Shown here: piece after piece, positions 9,022-17,951 of the stretch | How the letters are laid out: each line of letters opens with the position of its first letter | Position numbering within the stretch: the stretch's first letter is position 1 | Origin: DATAOG01 sp963757395 | Lineage (GTDB): Bacteria; Pseudomonadota; Alphaproteobacteria; Geminicoccales; Geminicoccaceae | Direction of reading: 5' to 3' | DNA: 64,000 nucleotides | Assembly: GCA_963757395.1 (NCBI GenBank) | Contig: CAVWRK010000011.1 | Span: forward strand, 372,001 to 436,000 | The notes under the pieces: model-generated | What the model was told of the DNA's origin: nothing | The model's database searches: none | Seen by the model: the letters and a program-made list of their open reading frames with translations, nothing else | Position numbers and translations under genes: made by a program

Positions 9022-9050
9022 GCCGCCCGCCGGCGGCGGGCCGCGGCCGC

Positions 9051-9230
9051 TCACGCCGCGATTGGGCGCTTCGCTTCCAGCTGCACGCCGTCGGGCAGCT
9101 TCAGGCTCTTGGCGAACAGCGTGTCGGCCAGCTCGGTGTAGACGATGCCGCCGCCGCAGGCGGCGACGAAGTCGATCGCCTCCTGCAGGCTTTCGAACAG
9201 CTCGGCATCCACCGTGCAGGTTTCGGTCAT
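9051..9230 (-). CDS. Small hypothetical protein
   Basis: 59-aa protein starting MTETCTVDAELFE, with a purine-rich ribosome site (GGAGA) upstream of the ATG at 9230. The middle (LQEAIDFVAACGGGIVYTEL) looks like an alpha-beta fold. No signal peptide or membrane segment. The in-frame upstream ATG at 9257 has no ribosome site. Function unknown. Confidence 0.55.
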   Translation of the reverse strand: MTETCTVDAELFESLQEAIDFVAACGGGIVYTELADTLFAKSLKLPDGVQLEAKRPIAA

Positions 9231-9317
9231 GGCGGTCACGTCTCCAGCTGCCAGCATCGACCATCCCGATGGTGCCGCGCCGGCGGTGAAGAGGCCGTTA
9301 AGATGGCAGGGCCGGGG

Positions 9318-9647
9318 TCACTGCGCGCTCGCCGCCAGGCTGCGACCGGCGATGTAGCGGCTCGCCAGGATGCACAGCTGGTCGTCGTGCGGGCCGATCA
9401 GCACCTCGGCGCGGGTGCCGGTCAGCCAGAGCACCTCGAAGCGCGCGAGGCCGCCGAGGTCGGCGCGCACCGCCTGGATCTTGCCACAGGGCGCCACCAC
9501 CGGGTCGGCCTGGCACTGCAGGTGACGCGCGACAAGCCGGCCGAGGGTCGGCTCGCAATGGCTGACCTCGGCGCGCCACTCGAAGGCGGCGGCCGGACCG
9601 GCGAGCGCCAGGCCGACGGCGCTGGCGGCGAGGGCGGTACGCAGCAT
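9318..9647 (-). CDS. Secreted hypothetical protein
   Basis: 109-aa protein with a clear Sec signal peptide (MLRTALAASAVGLALAGPAAA, cleavage near residue 21). The mature part of about 88 residues contains four cysteines (SHCEP, HLQCQ, APCGK, QLCIL), consistent with two disulfides in a periplasmic domain. A start at 9647 with the signal sequence directly after it is convincing. No family recognised. Confidence 0.7.
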   Translation of the reverse strand: MLRTALAASAVGLALAGPAAAFEWRAEVSHCEPTLGRLVARHLQCQADPVVAPCGKIQAVRADLGGLARFEVLWLTGTRAEVLIGPHDDQLCILASRYIAGRSLAASAQ

Positions 9648-9837
9648 CGCTCATCTCCACGTCCTGCCGGCGCGACGCCCTCGCCCGCCTGGGCAGGAGC
9701 CGGCGATCTCGAATCGATCACGGTAAGAGCATCTTCAATCATCAGTGGAATATATAGTCAAGTGATAACAATCTACGCGGCATCCTGGACCGCTCGCCGG
9801 TTGCCGGACGCCGGGCGATCGACTAGATATCGGCGAT

Positions 9838-9914
9838 CGGGGCGTGGCGCAGCCTGGTAGCGCATCTGCTTTGGGAGCAGAGGGTCGCGTGTTCGAATCA
9901 CGCCGCCCCGACCA
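9838..9914 (+). tRNA. tRNA-Pro (anticodon TGG)
   Basis: Cloverleaf of 77 nt with encoded CCA. The acceptor stem CGGGGCG pairs with CGCCCCG at 9904-9910, followed by A and CCA. The D arm is GCGCAGCCTGGTAGCGC, the anticodon arm TCTGC-TTTGGGA-GCAGA puts TGG in the loop, and the T arm is CGCGTGTTCGAATCACGCC-like. Confidence 0.95.
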
Positions 9915-9993
9915 ATCCACCGCAACCGGCTCCCCGAGATCGCTGCCATGGTGCCCGGCCGCGCCTGGCGAACGACGAACGGGGAGAGGGGCA

Positions 9994-10965
9994 ATGCCTC
10001 AGGACGGATCGCGCGTCGGCTGGATCGGGATCGGCCGCATGGGCTATCCGATGGCCGAGCGCCTGCTCAAGGCCGGCCATGCGCTCGAGGTCTGGAACCG
10101 GACCCGCTCGAAGGCGGAGCCGCTCGCGGAGCGGGGCGCCAGGATCGTGGACCGGCCCAGGGACCTCGCCGCGGTCGACGTGCTGTTCACCATGGTCAGC
10201 ACCGGCGCCGACCTCGAGCAGGTGCTGTTCGGGACCGATGGCGTTGCAGCCGGCGGGGCGAGCGGTCGGCCGCGGATCGTGGTCGATTGCTCGAGCATCG
10301 GGGTCGACCAGGGCGAGGCGGTCCGGGCACGGCTCGGCGAGCAGGGCGTCGCCATGATCGCATCTCCGGTCTCGGGCAACGCCAAGTGCGTCCGCGCCGG
10401 CAAGCTCAGCGCCGTCGCCTCCGGCCCCGAGGCCGTGTTCCGCGAGGTCGAGCCGCTGATCCGGACGTTCGCCGCCCAGGGCGTCGCCTACGTCGGCGAG
10501 GGCGAGCTCGCCCGCTTCTGCAAGATCGCGCACAACGTCCTGCTCGGCGTCACCATCCAGAACCTCGCCGAGATCACGATCCTCGCCCAGAAGGCGGGCG
10601 TGCCGCGCCACGCTTTTCTCCAGTTCATCAACGCGAGCGTGATGGGCTCGACCTTCACCCGCTACAAGTCGCCGGCCCTGGTCAATCTCGACTGGACCAC
10701 GACCTTCACGCCCGCGCTCTTGCGCAAGGACCTCGACCTCGGCCTCCAGGCCGCGCGCAATCTGGACGTCCCGATGCCGGTTGCGGCGGCGACCCGCGAA
10801 GCCCTCCAGGCCCACTTCGGGAGCGCCCACCTCAAGCCCGACTCCTCCGCCTACCTCCGCCAGGACTTCGCCGCCCTGCTCGAGACCGTGGCGCTCGCCG
10901 CCGGTATGTCCCTGGAACCGGAAAACGTCCCGGTGCCCACCGGCCTCGAGGTCGAAGGCGGCTGA
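9994..10965 (+). CDS. NAD(P)-dependent beta-hydroxyacid dehydrogenase
   Basis: 323-aa member of the 3-hydroxyisobutyrate/tartronate semialdehyde dehydrogenase family. The N-terminal Rossmann motif WIGIGRMGYPMAERLLKAGH binds NAD(P). The substrate loop reads SPVSGNAKCVRAGKLSAVAS, where SGN-x4-AG replaces the usual SGG-x4-AG. The catalytic lysine is in FCKIAHNVLLG, and the C-terminal KDLDLGLQAARNLDVPMP is typical. The ATG at 9994 follows a GGGGAGAGGGG ribosome site; extending the frame upstream would run back into tRNA-Pro, so it is rejected. Substrate unknown. Confidence 0.92.
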   Translation: MPQDGSRVGWIGIGRMGYPMAERLLKAGHALEVWNRTRSKAEPLAERGARIVDRPRDLAAVDVLFTMVSTGADLEQVLFGTDGVAAGGASGRPRIVVDCSSIGVDQGEAVRARLGEQGVAMIASPVSGNAKCVRAGKLSAVASGPEAVFREVEPLIRTFAAQGVAYVGEGELARFCKIAHNVLLGVTIQNLAEITILAQKAGVPRHAFLQFINASVMGSTFTRYKSPALVNLDWTTTFTPALLRKDLDLGLQAARNLDVPMPVAAATREALQAHFGSAHLKPDSSAYLRQDFAALLETVALAAGMSLEPENVPVPTGLEVEGG

Positions 10966-10974
10966 CCGGGCGGC

Positions 10975-11250
10975 TCAGCCTTTGTCGGCACCTTCGAGTT
11001 CATCGACGCGGCGTGCCAGCTCGGCGAGCCTCCGCTCGTGCCGGTCGAGGATGACCGTGATTCCCGCCGTCTTGACCCGACGCCCCTCCAGCCGCAGGAC
11101 GATCCCATTGAGGACGAGCAGCTCGTCCTCGACACACCCGAGCCGCCCCTCAACCCGGTCGAGCCGCTCGCCCATCTCGGCATGCTGGCGGTCGAGCTTC
11201 TCGTCGATCCGGCGCAGACAGGCGAGCGTGTGGCTTGCAGGCTCTGTCAT
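10975..11250 (-). CDS. Small coiled-coil protein
   Basis: 91-aa, strongly charged protein with heptad-like spacing: RRIDEKLDRQHAEMGERL, DRVEGRLGCVEDELLVLN, HERRLAELARRVDEL. This predicts a dimeric coiled coil of about 80 residues with a short break at GRRVKTAGI. No signal peptide or known domain. It resembles the many short DUF-type coiled-coil proteins of alphaproteobacteria. Function unknown. Confidence 0.6.
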   Translation of the reverse strand: MTEPASHTLACLRRIDEKLDRQHAEMGERLDRVEGRLGCVEDELLVLNGIVLRLEGRRVKTAGITVILDRHERRLAELARRVDELEGADKG

Positions 11251-11298
11251 CGCAGCTCGCCCTCGTCCGCCTCGATCGAGGCGCGTCTCTCGTCCGTC

Positions 11299-11919
11299 TC
11301 ACTCTCTCGGGACTACGTACTCGGCGGGGTAGGTGGTCTGGAAGGCCGGGAGAGCTTCGCAGCGGATGGAGAGGGCGTCGAGGGCAGGAAAGCGACCGGG
11401 CGGCAACAGGGAGGAATCGGCCAGCTGGACGTAGCGGAGCATGCAGGCGGTGGTGATCTCGGCCTGGTCCAGGTTTTTTCCAGTCGGCCAGGGCTCGGCG
11501 GCGAGGGCGGCGATCGCGCCCGTGCCCTGGGTCAGGCAGCGGAGGGTCCAGTCGGGCCAGCGCAGCGCGGCGGGGCGGATCAGGCGCTCGTAGGTGGCGG
11601 CGCCGATCTTGTCGATCGCGCCGGTCGCGAGCGCGATTTTTCGCAACGCGCGCCGTCGCTCGGCGCCGCTTGTGGGAACAAGGGCGCGCGCGGGGCCGAC
11701 GGTCTGGTCGAGCCAGTCGAGGATCGCCGCGGAGTCGATCAGGACCTCGCCGTCGTCGAGCACCAGGGACGGAATACGGCCGAGCGGGTTGAGCTGGCGC
11801 ATGGAGTCGAAGTCAGAAAACACCGAGCGCGTGTCGTGCGTGTACGAAAAGCCGAGGACGCGGAGCGAGACCGCGACCCGGCGCACGTAGGGCGAATCGT
11901 ACTGGCCGACCAGGATCAT
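11299..11919 (-). CDS. Glutathione S-transferase family protein
   Basis: 206-aa protein. The thioredoxin-like N-domain (MILVGQYDSPYVRRVAVSLR, then NPLGRIPSLVLDDGEVLIDSAAILDWLD) includes the cis-proline and the conserved SAAI segment that contacts the gamma-glutamyl group. The all-helical C-domain follows from about residue 90. A ribosome site precedes ATG 11919. Conjugation or peroxidase substrate not predictable. Confidence 0.9.
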   Translation of the reverse strand: MILVGQYDSPYVRRVAVSLRVLGFSYTHDTRSVFSDFDSMRQLNPLGRIPSLVLDDGEVLIDSAAILDWLDQTVGPARALVPTSGAERRRALRKIALATGAIDKIGAATYERLIRPAALRWPDWTLRCLTQGTGAIAALAAEPWPTGKNLDQAEITTACMLRYVQLADSSLLPPGRFPALDALSIRCEALPAFQTTYPAEYVVPRE

Positions 11920-11980
11920 GGCGTTCTTCCCACCTGCTCGCGGCCGATCTCGCGCGGGCCGCCCGGCGCGGCTGGTTCGA

Positions 11981-12295
11981 TCATCGAGAAATCACCTCCT
12001 CGAGCACCTCGTAGTGCTGGACGGTGGCATCGAAGTCGGTGAGCGCCGCGATGGCACCCGGCTCGACCACCGCCCGATCGACGGAGGCACCGGCAAACGC
12101 GCGGATCGCGTCCATCGATCGCCAGCGGGTCAGGACCAGGAACTCGACCTTGTCCCCGATCCGACGCCGGCTCAGCTGGGCGCCGAGAAACCCGGAAACA
12201 TTCCGCAGCTCCGGGACCACGGCCTCGCGAAAGTGCCTGGGATAGGCGTCGGCGCGCGGTGCGCTCGCGCGGCCGCGCCACTCTCGGATGATCAT
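11981..12295 (-). CDS. Antibiotic biosynthesis monooxygenase-like (ABM) domain protein
   Basis: 104-aa dimeric alpha/beta-barrel type protein. Landmarks: MIIREWRGRA, YPRHFREAVVPELRNVSGFLGA, and KVEFLVLTRWRSMDAIRAFAG, the classic quality-control or monooxygenase-like ABM pattern. ATG 12295 follows a GAGGGGAGG ribosome site; the further upstream in-frame start (12322) is less likely. It lies between two GST genes in the same orientation, so it may be part of a small detoxification group (inference). Confidence 0.75.
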   Translation of the reverse strand: MIIREWRGRASAPRADAYPRHFREAVVPELRNVSGFLGAQLSRRRIGDKVEFLVLTRWRSMDAIRAFAGASVDRAVVEPGAIAALTDFDATVQHYEVLEEVISR

Positions 12296-12356
12296 GCCAA
12301 CCTCCCCTCGCTGAACAAGCAAGGTCCCTCAACGCCGCGCTCGTCTGCCGCGCGCC

Positions 12357-13124
12357 TCAGCGCTCGAGTTGGGCGCATAGGTGCGGATACTTCTCGGTCA
12401 AAAGCGAGCCCGGGTAGTAGGTCGGGGCGAAGGCGGGATCGGCGCGGATGTTCTCCAGCCAGCGCGCGACTGCCGGCCGGTCCGTCCAGATGCGGTCGAG
12501 CCGGATGTCGGCCATGCGCACGATCACCGGCATGATCGCGATGTCGGCGAGCGTCATCTCCGACCCGAGCAGCCACGGGCCGCCGGTCTTTCCGATTTCC
12601 TCGTCCATGCGGATCACCCCGCGCCGAAGCCGGTCCAGCGCCTCATTCATGACCGCTTCGGGAAATCCTGTGCGTCCCATCTTGAGCAGGAACTCCCGGC
12701 GCAAGGGCTTGGAATCGGCGAGCGCCTGGAACTCCGCCTCGCTCATGCTCTGGAAATGGGGCAGGAAGGCGAGGTTGTAGGAGGGAATCCGGACCGCTTC
12801 GGTCGGCACCTCGTCGATGAAGCGGACCAGCGCGCGCATCCGGGCCCGCGCGAGCGGCGCGGCGGGCACGAAGCTCCGGCCGGCCGGAAAAACCTCCTCG
12901 AGATACTCCATGATGACCGAGGAATCGATCACCGGCCGGCCGTCGTGGACAAGGGTCGGCACGACCCCGTTGGGGTTGAGGGCGAGGTAGTCGGGCTTCA
13001 GCTGATCGCCGGAGAACAGGTCGAGCCGGACCTCCTCGAACGCCAGGCCCTTGGCGTTCAGGACGAAGCGCACCCGCTGGCTGCAGGTCGACTGCGGCGC
13101 GCCGTAGAGCTCGAGCTGGGTCAT
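12357..13124 (-). CDS. Glutathione S-transferase family protein
   Basis: 255-aa GST. The N-domain has LELYGAPQSTCSQRVRFVL with a Cys in the catalytic-residue neighbourhood (STCS), then LALNPNGVVPTLVHDGRPV and IDSSVIMEYLEEVFP. The helical C-domain contains WLLGSEMTLADIAIMPVI, with the N-capping box and hydrophobic staple of GST folds. ATG 13124 is preceded by GGAGG. Distinct in sequence from the neighbouring GST. Confidence 0.92.
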   Translation of the reverse strand: MTQLELYGAPQSTCSQRVRFVLNAKGLAFEEVRLDLFSGDQLKPDYLALNPNGVVPTLVHDGRPVIDSSVIMEYLEEVFPAGRSFVPAAPLARARMRALVRFIDEVPTEAVRIPSYNLAFLPHFQSMSEAEFQALADSKPLRREFLLKMGRTGFPEAVMNEALDRLRRGVIRMDEEIGKTGGPWLLGSEMTLADIAIMPVIVRMADIRLDRIWTDRPAVARWLENIRADPAFAPTYYPGSLLTEKYPHLCAQLER

Positions 13125-13241
13125 GGTTGCAGCCTCCGGCATTCGAGCGGCGGCGCCACTCTAAGCTTCGCGCCGGCGGCTGGATAGCTTGCGCGGGCGG
13201 CGGTGTTCGGGCATGGTCGCTGGCAAAGGGGGGCATGAACC

Positions 13242-14522
13242 ATGATGCACGAAAGCAGATCCTTGCTGCTCGGGCTCGTTGGCGCTTTGCTGGTCGCCGG
13301 CCCCGGGCTCGCCGCCGAGCCGATCAAGATCGGCGCCTCGCTGCCGCTCACCGGCGGCCTCGCGATCAACGGCCAGAAGCACAAAGACGGCTATCAGCTC
13401 TGCATCGACCTGATCAACCAGGCGGGCGGGCTTCTGGGCCGGCAGGTCGAGCTGATCGTCAGCGACAACCAGTCGTCGAACGAGACCGCGCAGGCGCAGT
13501 TCGAGCGCCTGATCAACGAGGACCAGGTCGACGTCCTGTTCGGCACCTTCTCCAGCCGGATCACCTTTCCCACGACCTCGATCGCCGAGCAGAACCAGAT
13601 GGTCTATCCGATCCCATCGGGGGTCGCCCTCCAGATCTACGAGCGGGGCTACAAGTTTATTTTCAACTTTCAGCCCAACGCCGCCGAATACGTCGGCAAG
13701 AGCTACCAGGGTTTGATGCAGGACCTGGTGAAGTCGGACCAGATGCCGAAGAAGGCGGCGGTCGTCTATGCCGACGACTTCTATGCCAACGCGGTTGTGG
13801 CCGGCCTGACCGGCAAGACCGAGACGATCGCCGGCACCGACAAGCAGATCGACCTGTCGCCCGGCGCGCTCGCCAGCGCCGGCATCGAGGTCGTGTTCGA
13901 GCAGCAGTGGCCGGAGGAAGGCTTCTCGGACTGGATCACGCTCGCGAACTCGGTCAAGGGCAGCGGCGCCGACCTCGTGATCGGCTTCACCGCCTCGCCC
14001 GACGAGGCGATCCAGCTGGTGCGCGCCTTCAAGACCGTCGCCTATCAGCCGAGCACGGTGATCATGGGCCAGGGGACCCAGGCCGAGTTCGCCGAGCAGC
14101 TGGGCGATGCCGCCAATGGCGTGATGATCCACTCGGCCTGGCATCCGGCCGTGCAGTGGGAGGGCATGCTGGCCGGCAAGCCATTCTCCAACCAGGACTT
14201 CGAGGCGGCGTTCAAAGAAAAATTCGGGCGCGACCCGGACGAGGACGAGGCGATCCCGTTCGCGACCTGCGAGGGCATGGAGCAGGCGATCCGCGCGACC
14301 GGCTCGACCGACAATGCGGGGCTCCGCGATTGGCTCGCGTCGCGCACCAAGGATGAACCGGTCAAGACGGTGCTCGGCGACTTCTATTGGGACGAGCGCG
14401 GCCTGCCCAAGGACAAGCCGTTCCTGATCACCCAGTGGCAGAACGGCAAGCTCGACTTCGTCTACCCGGTCGGCCAGTTCCCGGGCACGGTGCCGCTGCT
14501 CTGGCCGAAGCCCGCCTGGTAG
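13242..14522 (+). CDS. ABC transporter substrate-binding protein (urea/amide/branched-chain amino acid type)
   Basis: 426-aa periplasmic binding protein of the Leu/Ile/Val family. A signal peptide (LLLGLVGALLVAGPGLAAEP) is followed by IKIGASLPLTGGLAINGQ and LINQAGGLLGRQVELIVSD, the first-lobe signature, then FGTFSSRITFPTTSIAEQN. It heads an operon with livG, livF, livH and livM, so it is the specificity component. Sequence of this type occurs in importers of amino acids, amides and urea, so the ligand is open. Confidence 0.93.
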   Translation: MMHESRSLLLGLVGALLVAGPGLAAEPIKIGASLPLTGGLAINGQKHKDGYQLCIDLINQAGGLLGRQVELIVSDNQSSNETAQAQFERLINEDQVDVLFGTFSSRITFPTTSIAEQNQMVYPIPSGVALQIYERGYKFIFNFQPNAAEYVGKSYQGLMQDLVKSDQMPKKAAVVYADDFYANAVVAGLTGKTETIAGTDKQIDLSPGALASAGIEVVFEQQWPEEGFSDWITLANSVKGSGADLVIGFTASPDEAIQLVRAFKTVAYQPSTVIMGQGTQAEFAEQLGDAANGVMIHSAWHPAVQWEGMLAGKPFSNQDFEAAFKEKFGRDPDEDEAIPFATCEGMEQAIRATGSTDNAGLRDWLASRTKDEPVKTVLGDFYWDERGLPKDKPFLITQWQNGKLDFVYPVGQFPGTVPLLWPKPAW

Positions 14523-14575
14523 GCGCAAGGTCCGATTATCCTACGGCGCAACCGGAGGCTCAGGCAGGCGCGCCG

Positions 14576-15310
14576 TTGGCTCTTCTGGAAATCCAGGACC
14601 TGAGCAAGTCGTTCGGCGGCATCCGCGCGGTCGACGGTTGCTCGTTCGCGGTCGCCGAAGGCAGCATCACGGCGCTGATCGGGCCGAACGGCGCCGGCAA
14701 GACCACGGTCTTCAACCTGATCAGCGGCCTGCACCGGCCGGACGCGGGTGCCATCCGCTTCGTCGGCGAGCGGCTCGAGCGCCTGCCGCCGCATCGGATC
14801 ACCCGCAAGGGCATCAGCCGCACCTTCCAGATCAGCCGGCATCTGGCCGAGCTCTCGGTGCTCGAGAACCTGGTGGTGCAGGCGCCGACCCGCGGCCTTG
14901 GCGATCTCCTGAAGCAAAGCATCCTGCAGGAGGAACGGGAGCGCGCGATGGAGCTTCTGCGCTTCGTCGGCATCACCGAGCTCGCGGACGAGCCGGCGGC
15001 CAAGCTCTCCTATGGCCAGAAGAAGCTGATGGATCTGGCGGCCGGCCTGATGGCCAGGCCCCGGCTCTTTCTTCTCGATGAGCCGGCCGGCGGCATCAAT
15101 CCGGCTCTGCTCGAGGTGATCGTCGATCGCGTCCGGCAGCTGCGCCAGGACGGCGTCACCTTCCTGATCGTCGAGCACAACATGGACGTGGTGATGAACG
15201 TCTGCGACGCGGTGATCGTCATGGCCTACGGCAAGGTCCTGGCGGCGGGCACGCCGGCCGCGATCCAGGACGACCCCGCCGTGCTCGAAGCCTATCTGGG
15301 TGCCGGCTGA
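14576..15310 (+). CDS. livG: Branched-chain amino acid-type ABC transporter ATP-binding protein LivG
   Basis: About 244-aa ATPase. Walker A GPNGAGKTT, the family-specific ISRTFQISRHLAELSVLENL, the signature LSYGQKKLMDLAAGLM (Y for the usual S/G), Walker B LFLLDEPAGGINP and the switch His in IVEHNMDVV are all present. The TTG at 14576 begins the conserved LALLEIQDLSKSFGG; no better start is available after the SBP stop. The stop overlaps the livF ATG as TGATG. Confidence 0.93.
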   Translation: MALLEIQDLSKSFGGIRAVDGCSFAVAEGSITALIGPNGAGKTTVFNLISGLHRPDAGAIRFVGERLERLPPHRITRKGISRTFQISRHLAELSVLENLVVQAPTRGLGDLLKQSILQEERERAMELLRFVGITELADEPAAKLSYGQKKLMDLAAGLMARPRLFLLDEPAGGINPALLEVIVDRVRQLRQDGVTFLIVEHNMDVVMNVCDAVIVMAYGKVLAAGTPAAIQDDPAVLEAYLGAG

Positions 15311-16049
15311 TGGCGCTGCTCGCGGTCGAGGACCTCACCGCCGGCTACGGCAGCGGGCCCGACATCCTGACCGGCCTCAGCCTCCGCATCGAGCGCGACC
15401 GGAGCTACTGCATCATCGGCCCGAACGGCGCCGGCAAGTCGACGCTGCTGCGCGTGATCGCCGGCCTGCTGCCGGCCCGCCGCGGCCGGGTGATCTTCAA
15501 GGACGAGCCGCTGAGCGGGCTGCGCGCGGATCAGGTGCTGAAGCGCGGCATCGGCTTCGTGCCCCAGGACAAGAGCCTGTTCCCCGACATGACGGTCCGG
15601 GAGAACCTCCGCATGGGCGGCTACATCCTCCGCGACCGCGCCGAGGTCGAGCGGCGGATCGAGACGGTGCAGGGGATGTTCCCGATCCTCCGGGAGCGCA
15701 GCGGCGCAGCCGGCCAAGACGCTTTCCGGCGGCGAGCAGCAGATGCTGCTGCTGGGCCGCGCGCTCGTCCTGAAGCCCGAGGTGATCATGCTGGACGAGC
15801 CCTCGCTCGGCCTCGCACCCACGAGTCGCGCGCCAGATCTTCGAGGCCATGGAGCGGCTGAAGGCAGCCGGCATGACCGTGATCCTGGTCGAGCAGAACG
15901 CCCGCATGGGGCTCGAGTTCGCCGACTGGGGCTGCGTCCTCGATCTCGGCAAGGCGGTGTTCGAGGGCGCGTCCGGCTCGATCCTCGAGGATCCGCGCAT
16001 CCAGGAGCTCTACCTCGGCAAGCGCCGCCGGGAGAGCGCGCCGGCATGA
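15310..16049 (+). CDS. livF: Branched-chain amino acid-type ABC transporter ATP-binding protein LivF, two frame breaks
   Basis: Second ATPase of the importer, about 246 aa once the frame is repaired. Walker A GPNGAGKSTLL lies in frame one. After RER at about 15700 an extra base shifts to AQPAKTLSGGEQQMLLLG (signature) and VIMLDEPSLGLAP (Walker B). A second extra base at about 15822 leads to VARQIFEAMERL and VILVEQNA. The reconstructed protein aligns along its whole length with LivF, so either the gene is freshly broken or two insertion errors remain in the sequence. The stop overlaps the livH start as ATGA. Confidence 0.88.
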
Positions 16050-16921
16050 CGCAGCTGGTCCAGATCCTGCTGCTCGGTCTGGCGCTCGGCGGGGTCTACG
16101 CGCTGATGGCCTCGGGCCTGACCCTGATCTTCGGGGTCATGGGGATCGTCAACCTCGCGCACGCCGCCTTCATGACCCTTGCCGCCTACCTCTCCTGGTG
16201 GGCTTTTGCCCACTTTGGCCTCGATCCGATTCTCTCGACCGTTCTCGTCATGCCGATCATGTTCGCGCTCGGCGTTCTGACCTATCAGCTGCTGTTCGCG
16301 CGCTCGTTTTCCGACCCGCGGGCGCGCGGCATGACCGTGCTCCTGACCTTCGCGCTGGCACTCGTGGTCGAGGGCGTGCTCGGCTGGCTGTTCACCAACA
16401 TCTACCGCTCGACCACCCCGGACTATGCCTCGCGGGCGCTGCTGTTCGGGCCTTACTATCTGCCGGAGGCGCAGTTCTATGCGACCCTGATGAGCCTCGG
16501 CCTGCTCGGCCTGCTCTGGCTGTTCCTCGAGCGCACCCGGACCGGCTATGCGATCCGGGCGACGATGCAGAACCGGACCGCGGCCGAGGTCGTCGGCGTC
16601 AACGTCGGCCGGATCTCGATGCTGGTGTTCGGGATCGGCATGGCGCTCGCCGGTGCCTCGGGCGCGATGATGTCGTTCCTGTTCACCTTCTACCCCGGCA
16701 AGCACTGGGAATGGGTCGCGATCCTGCTCTCGCTGGTCGTTCTGGGCGGCATGGGCAGCCTGCTCGGGGCGCTGATCGGCGCGCTCCTGCTCGCGGTCGT
16801 CTCGGCCTACGTCAGCTCGTTCTACGGGCCCACCTGGTCGCCGGTCACCTTTTATCTCGCTTTGTTCCTGATTCTGCTGGTCCGGCCCCAGGGCCTGCTC
16901 GGCAAGCGGCCGGAGCTCTGA
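16046..16921 (+). CDS. livH: Branched-chain amino acid-type ABC transporter permease LivH
   Basis: 291-aa inner-membrane permease with about eight hydrophobic helices. The typical N-terminus LLGLALGGVYALMASGLTLIFGVMGIVNLAHA and later FGIGMALAGASGAMMSFLFT define LivH. It starts in ATGA overlap with livF and is followed without a gap by livM. Confidence 0.93.
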   Translation: MTQLVQILLLGLALGGVYALMASGLTLIFGVMGIVNLAHAAFMTLAAYLSWWAFAHFGLDPILSTVLVMPIMFALGVLTYQLLFARSFSDPRARGMTVLLTFALALVVEGVLGWLFTNIYRSTTPDYASRALLFGPYYLPEAQFYATLMSLGLLGLLWLFLERTRTGYAIRATMQNRTAAEVVGVNVGRISMLVFGIGMALAGASGAMMSFLFTFYPGKHWEWVAILLSLVVLGGMGSLLGALIGALLLAVVSAYVSSFYGPTWSPVTFYLALFLILLVRPQGLLGKRPEL

Positions 16922-17881
16922 ATGCGCTCGCCCGCCGCCCTGGCCGGCCTGCTGCTCGTGCTCGCCGCCGGTTTTCCGCTCCTGCATCTGTATCAGGGCG
17001 GCCTCAACTACTGGCTGCACATGCTGCTCTTCATCTACATGAACATCGCGGTCGCCTCGAGCTGGAACATCATCGGCGGCTATGCCGGCTACATCTCGCT
17101 CGGCCACAACGTCTTCCTGGCGGTCGGCGGTTATTTTTCCGGCATCCTGTTCGCCTATTTCGGCTTGTCCCCATTTCTCACGACCCCGCTGGCCGGGCTG
17201 GCGGCGATGGTCGTGGGCGTCATCGTCGGCACGATCACGCTGCGCACCCGCGGCCCGACCTTCATCATCTCGACGATCGCACTCGTGCTGCTGACCAAGA
17301 TCGCGCTCGACAACTGGGCCTACGTCGGCGGCTCGAACGGCATGAGCCTGGCGCTGGTGCCGCTGCCGGTGGAGCTGGTCAAGCTGCCCTTCTACTACGG
17401 CATGCTGGTGGTCGCGGCCGGTGCGGTCTGGCTCTCGTTCCGCATCCGCCGCTCGAAGTTCGGCCTGGGCCTGCGCGCGATCTCGCAGGACGAGACCAAG
17501 GCCGCGGTCGCCGGCATCCCGACCGGCTTCTACAAGGTCCTGGCGTTCGCGTTGTCCGGACTGTTCGTCGGCATGGCCGGCGCGCTCTGGGGCTATTATC
17601 TGACGTTTCTGCGCCCGACCATCTTCCTTTCCATCCTGATCGGCGCCCGGATCGTCTTGATGACCATCCTCGGCGGCCGCGGCACGGTCGCCGGGCCGGT
17701 GGTCGGCGCCACCCTCTTCATCGCCGCCAACGAGTTCTTTGTTTCCCACTTTGGCGCCTCCGAGCTGAACATCGCCGCGACCGGCCTCTTGCTGATCCTG
17801 ATGCTGCTGTTCTTCCCCGATGGCATCGTCGGCACCCTCAAGCGCACCGGCCGCCTGCCGCGCGCTCTCGATTGGGACTGA
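16922..17881 (+). CDS. livM: Branched-chain amino acid-type ABC transporter permease LivM
   Basis: 319-aa permease partner of LivH. Family signatures: NIAVASSWNIIGGYAGYISLGHN, LRTRGPTFIISTIAL, LGLRAISQDETKAAVAGIPT (the EAA-like loop that docks on the ATPase) and MTILGGRGTVAGPVVGA. The ATG follows the livH stop directly. Last gene of the operon. Confidence 0.93.
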   Translation: MRSPAALAGLLLVLAAGFPLLHLYQGGLNYWLHMLLFIYMNIAVASSWNIIGGYAGYISLGHNVFLAVGGYFSGILFAYFGLSPFLTTPLAGLAAMVVGVIVGTITLRTRGPTFIISTIALVLLTKIALDNWAYVGGSNGMSLALVPLPVELVKLPFYYGMLVVAAGAVWLSFRIRRSKFGLGLRAISQDETKAAVAGIPTGFYKVLAFALSGLFVGMAGALWGYYLTFLRPTIFLSILIGARIVLMTILGGRGTVAGPVVGATLFIAANEFFVSHFGASELNIAATGLLLILMLLFFPDGIVGTLKRTGRLPRALDWD

Positions 17882-17951
17882 GGGCTCAGCGGTTGCCGAT
17901 CGGCCCGGCGACACCCATGTTCGGATGCCCTGAGAGCTCGGACACTCGCCC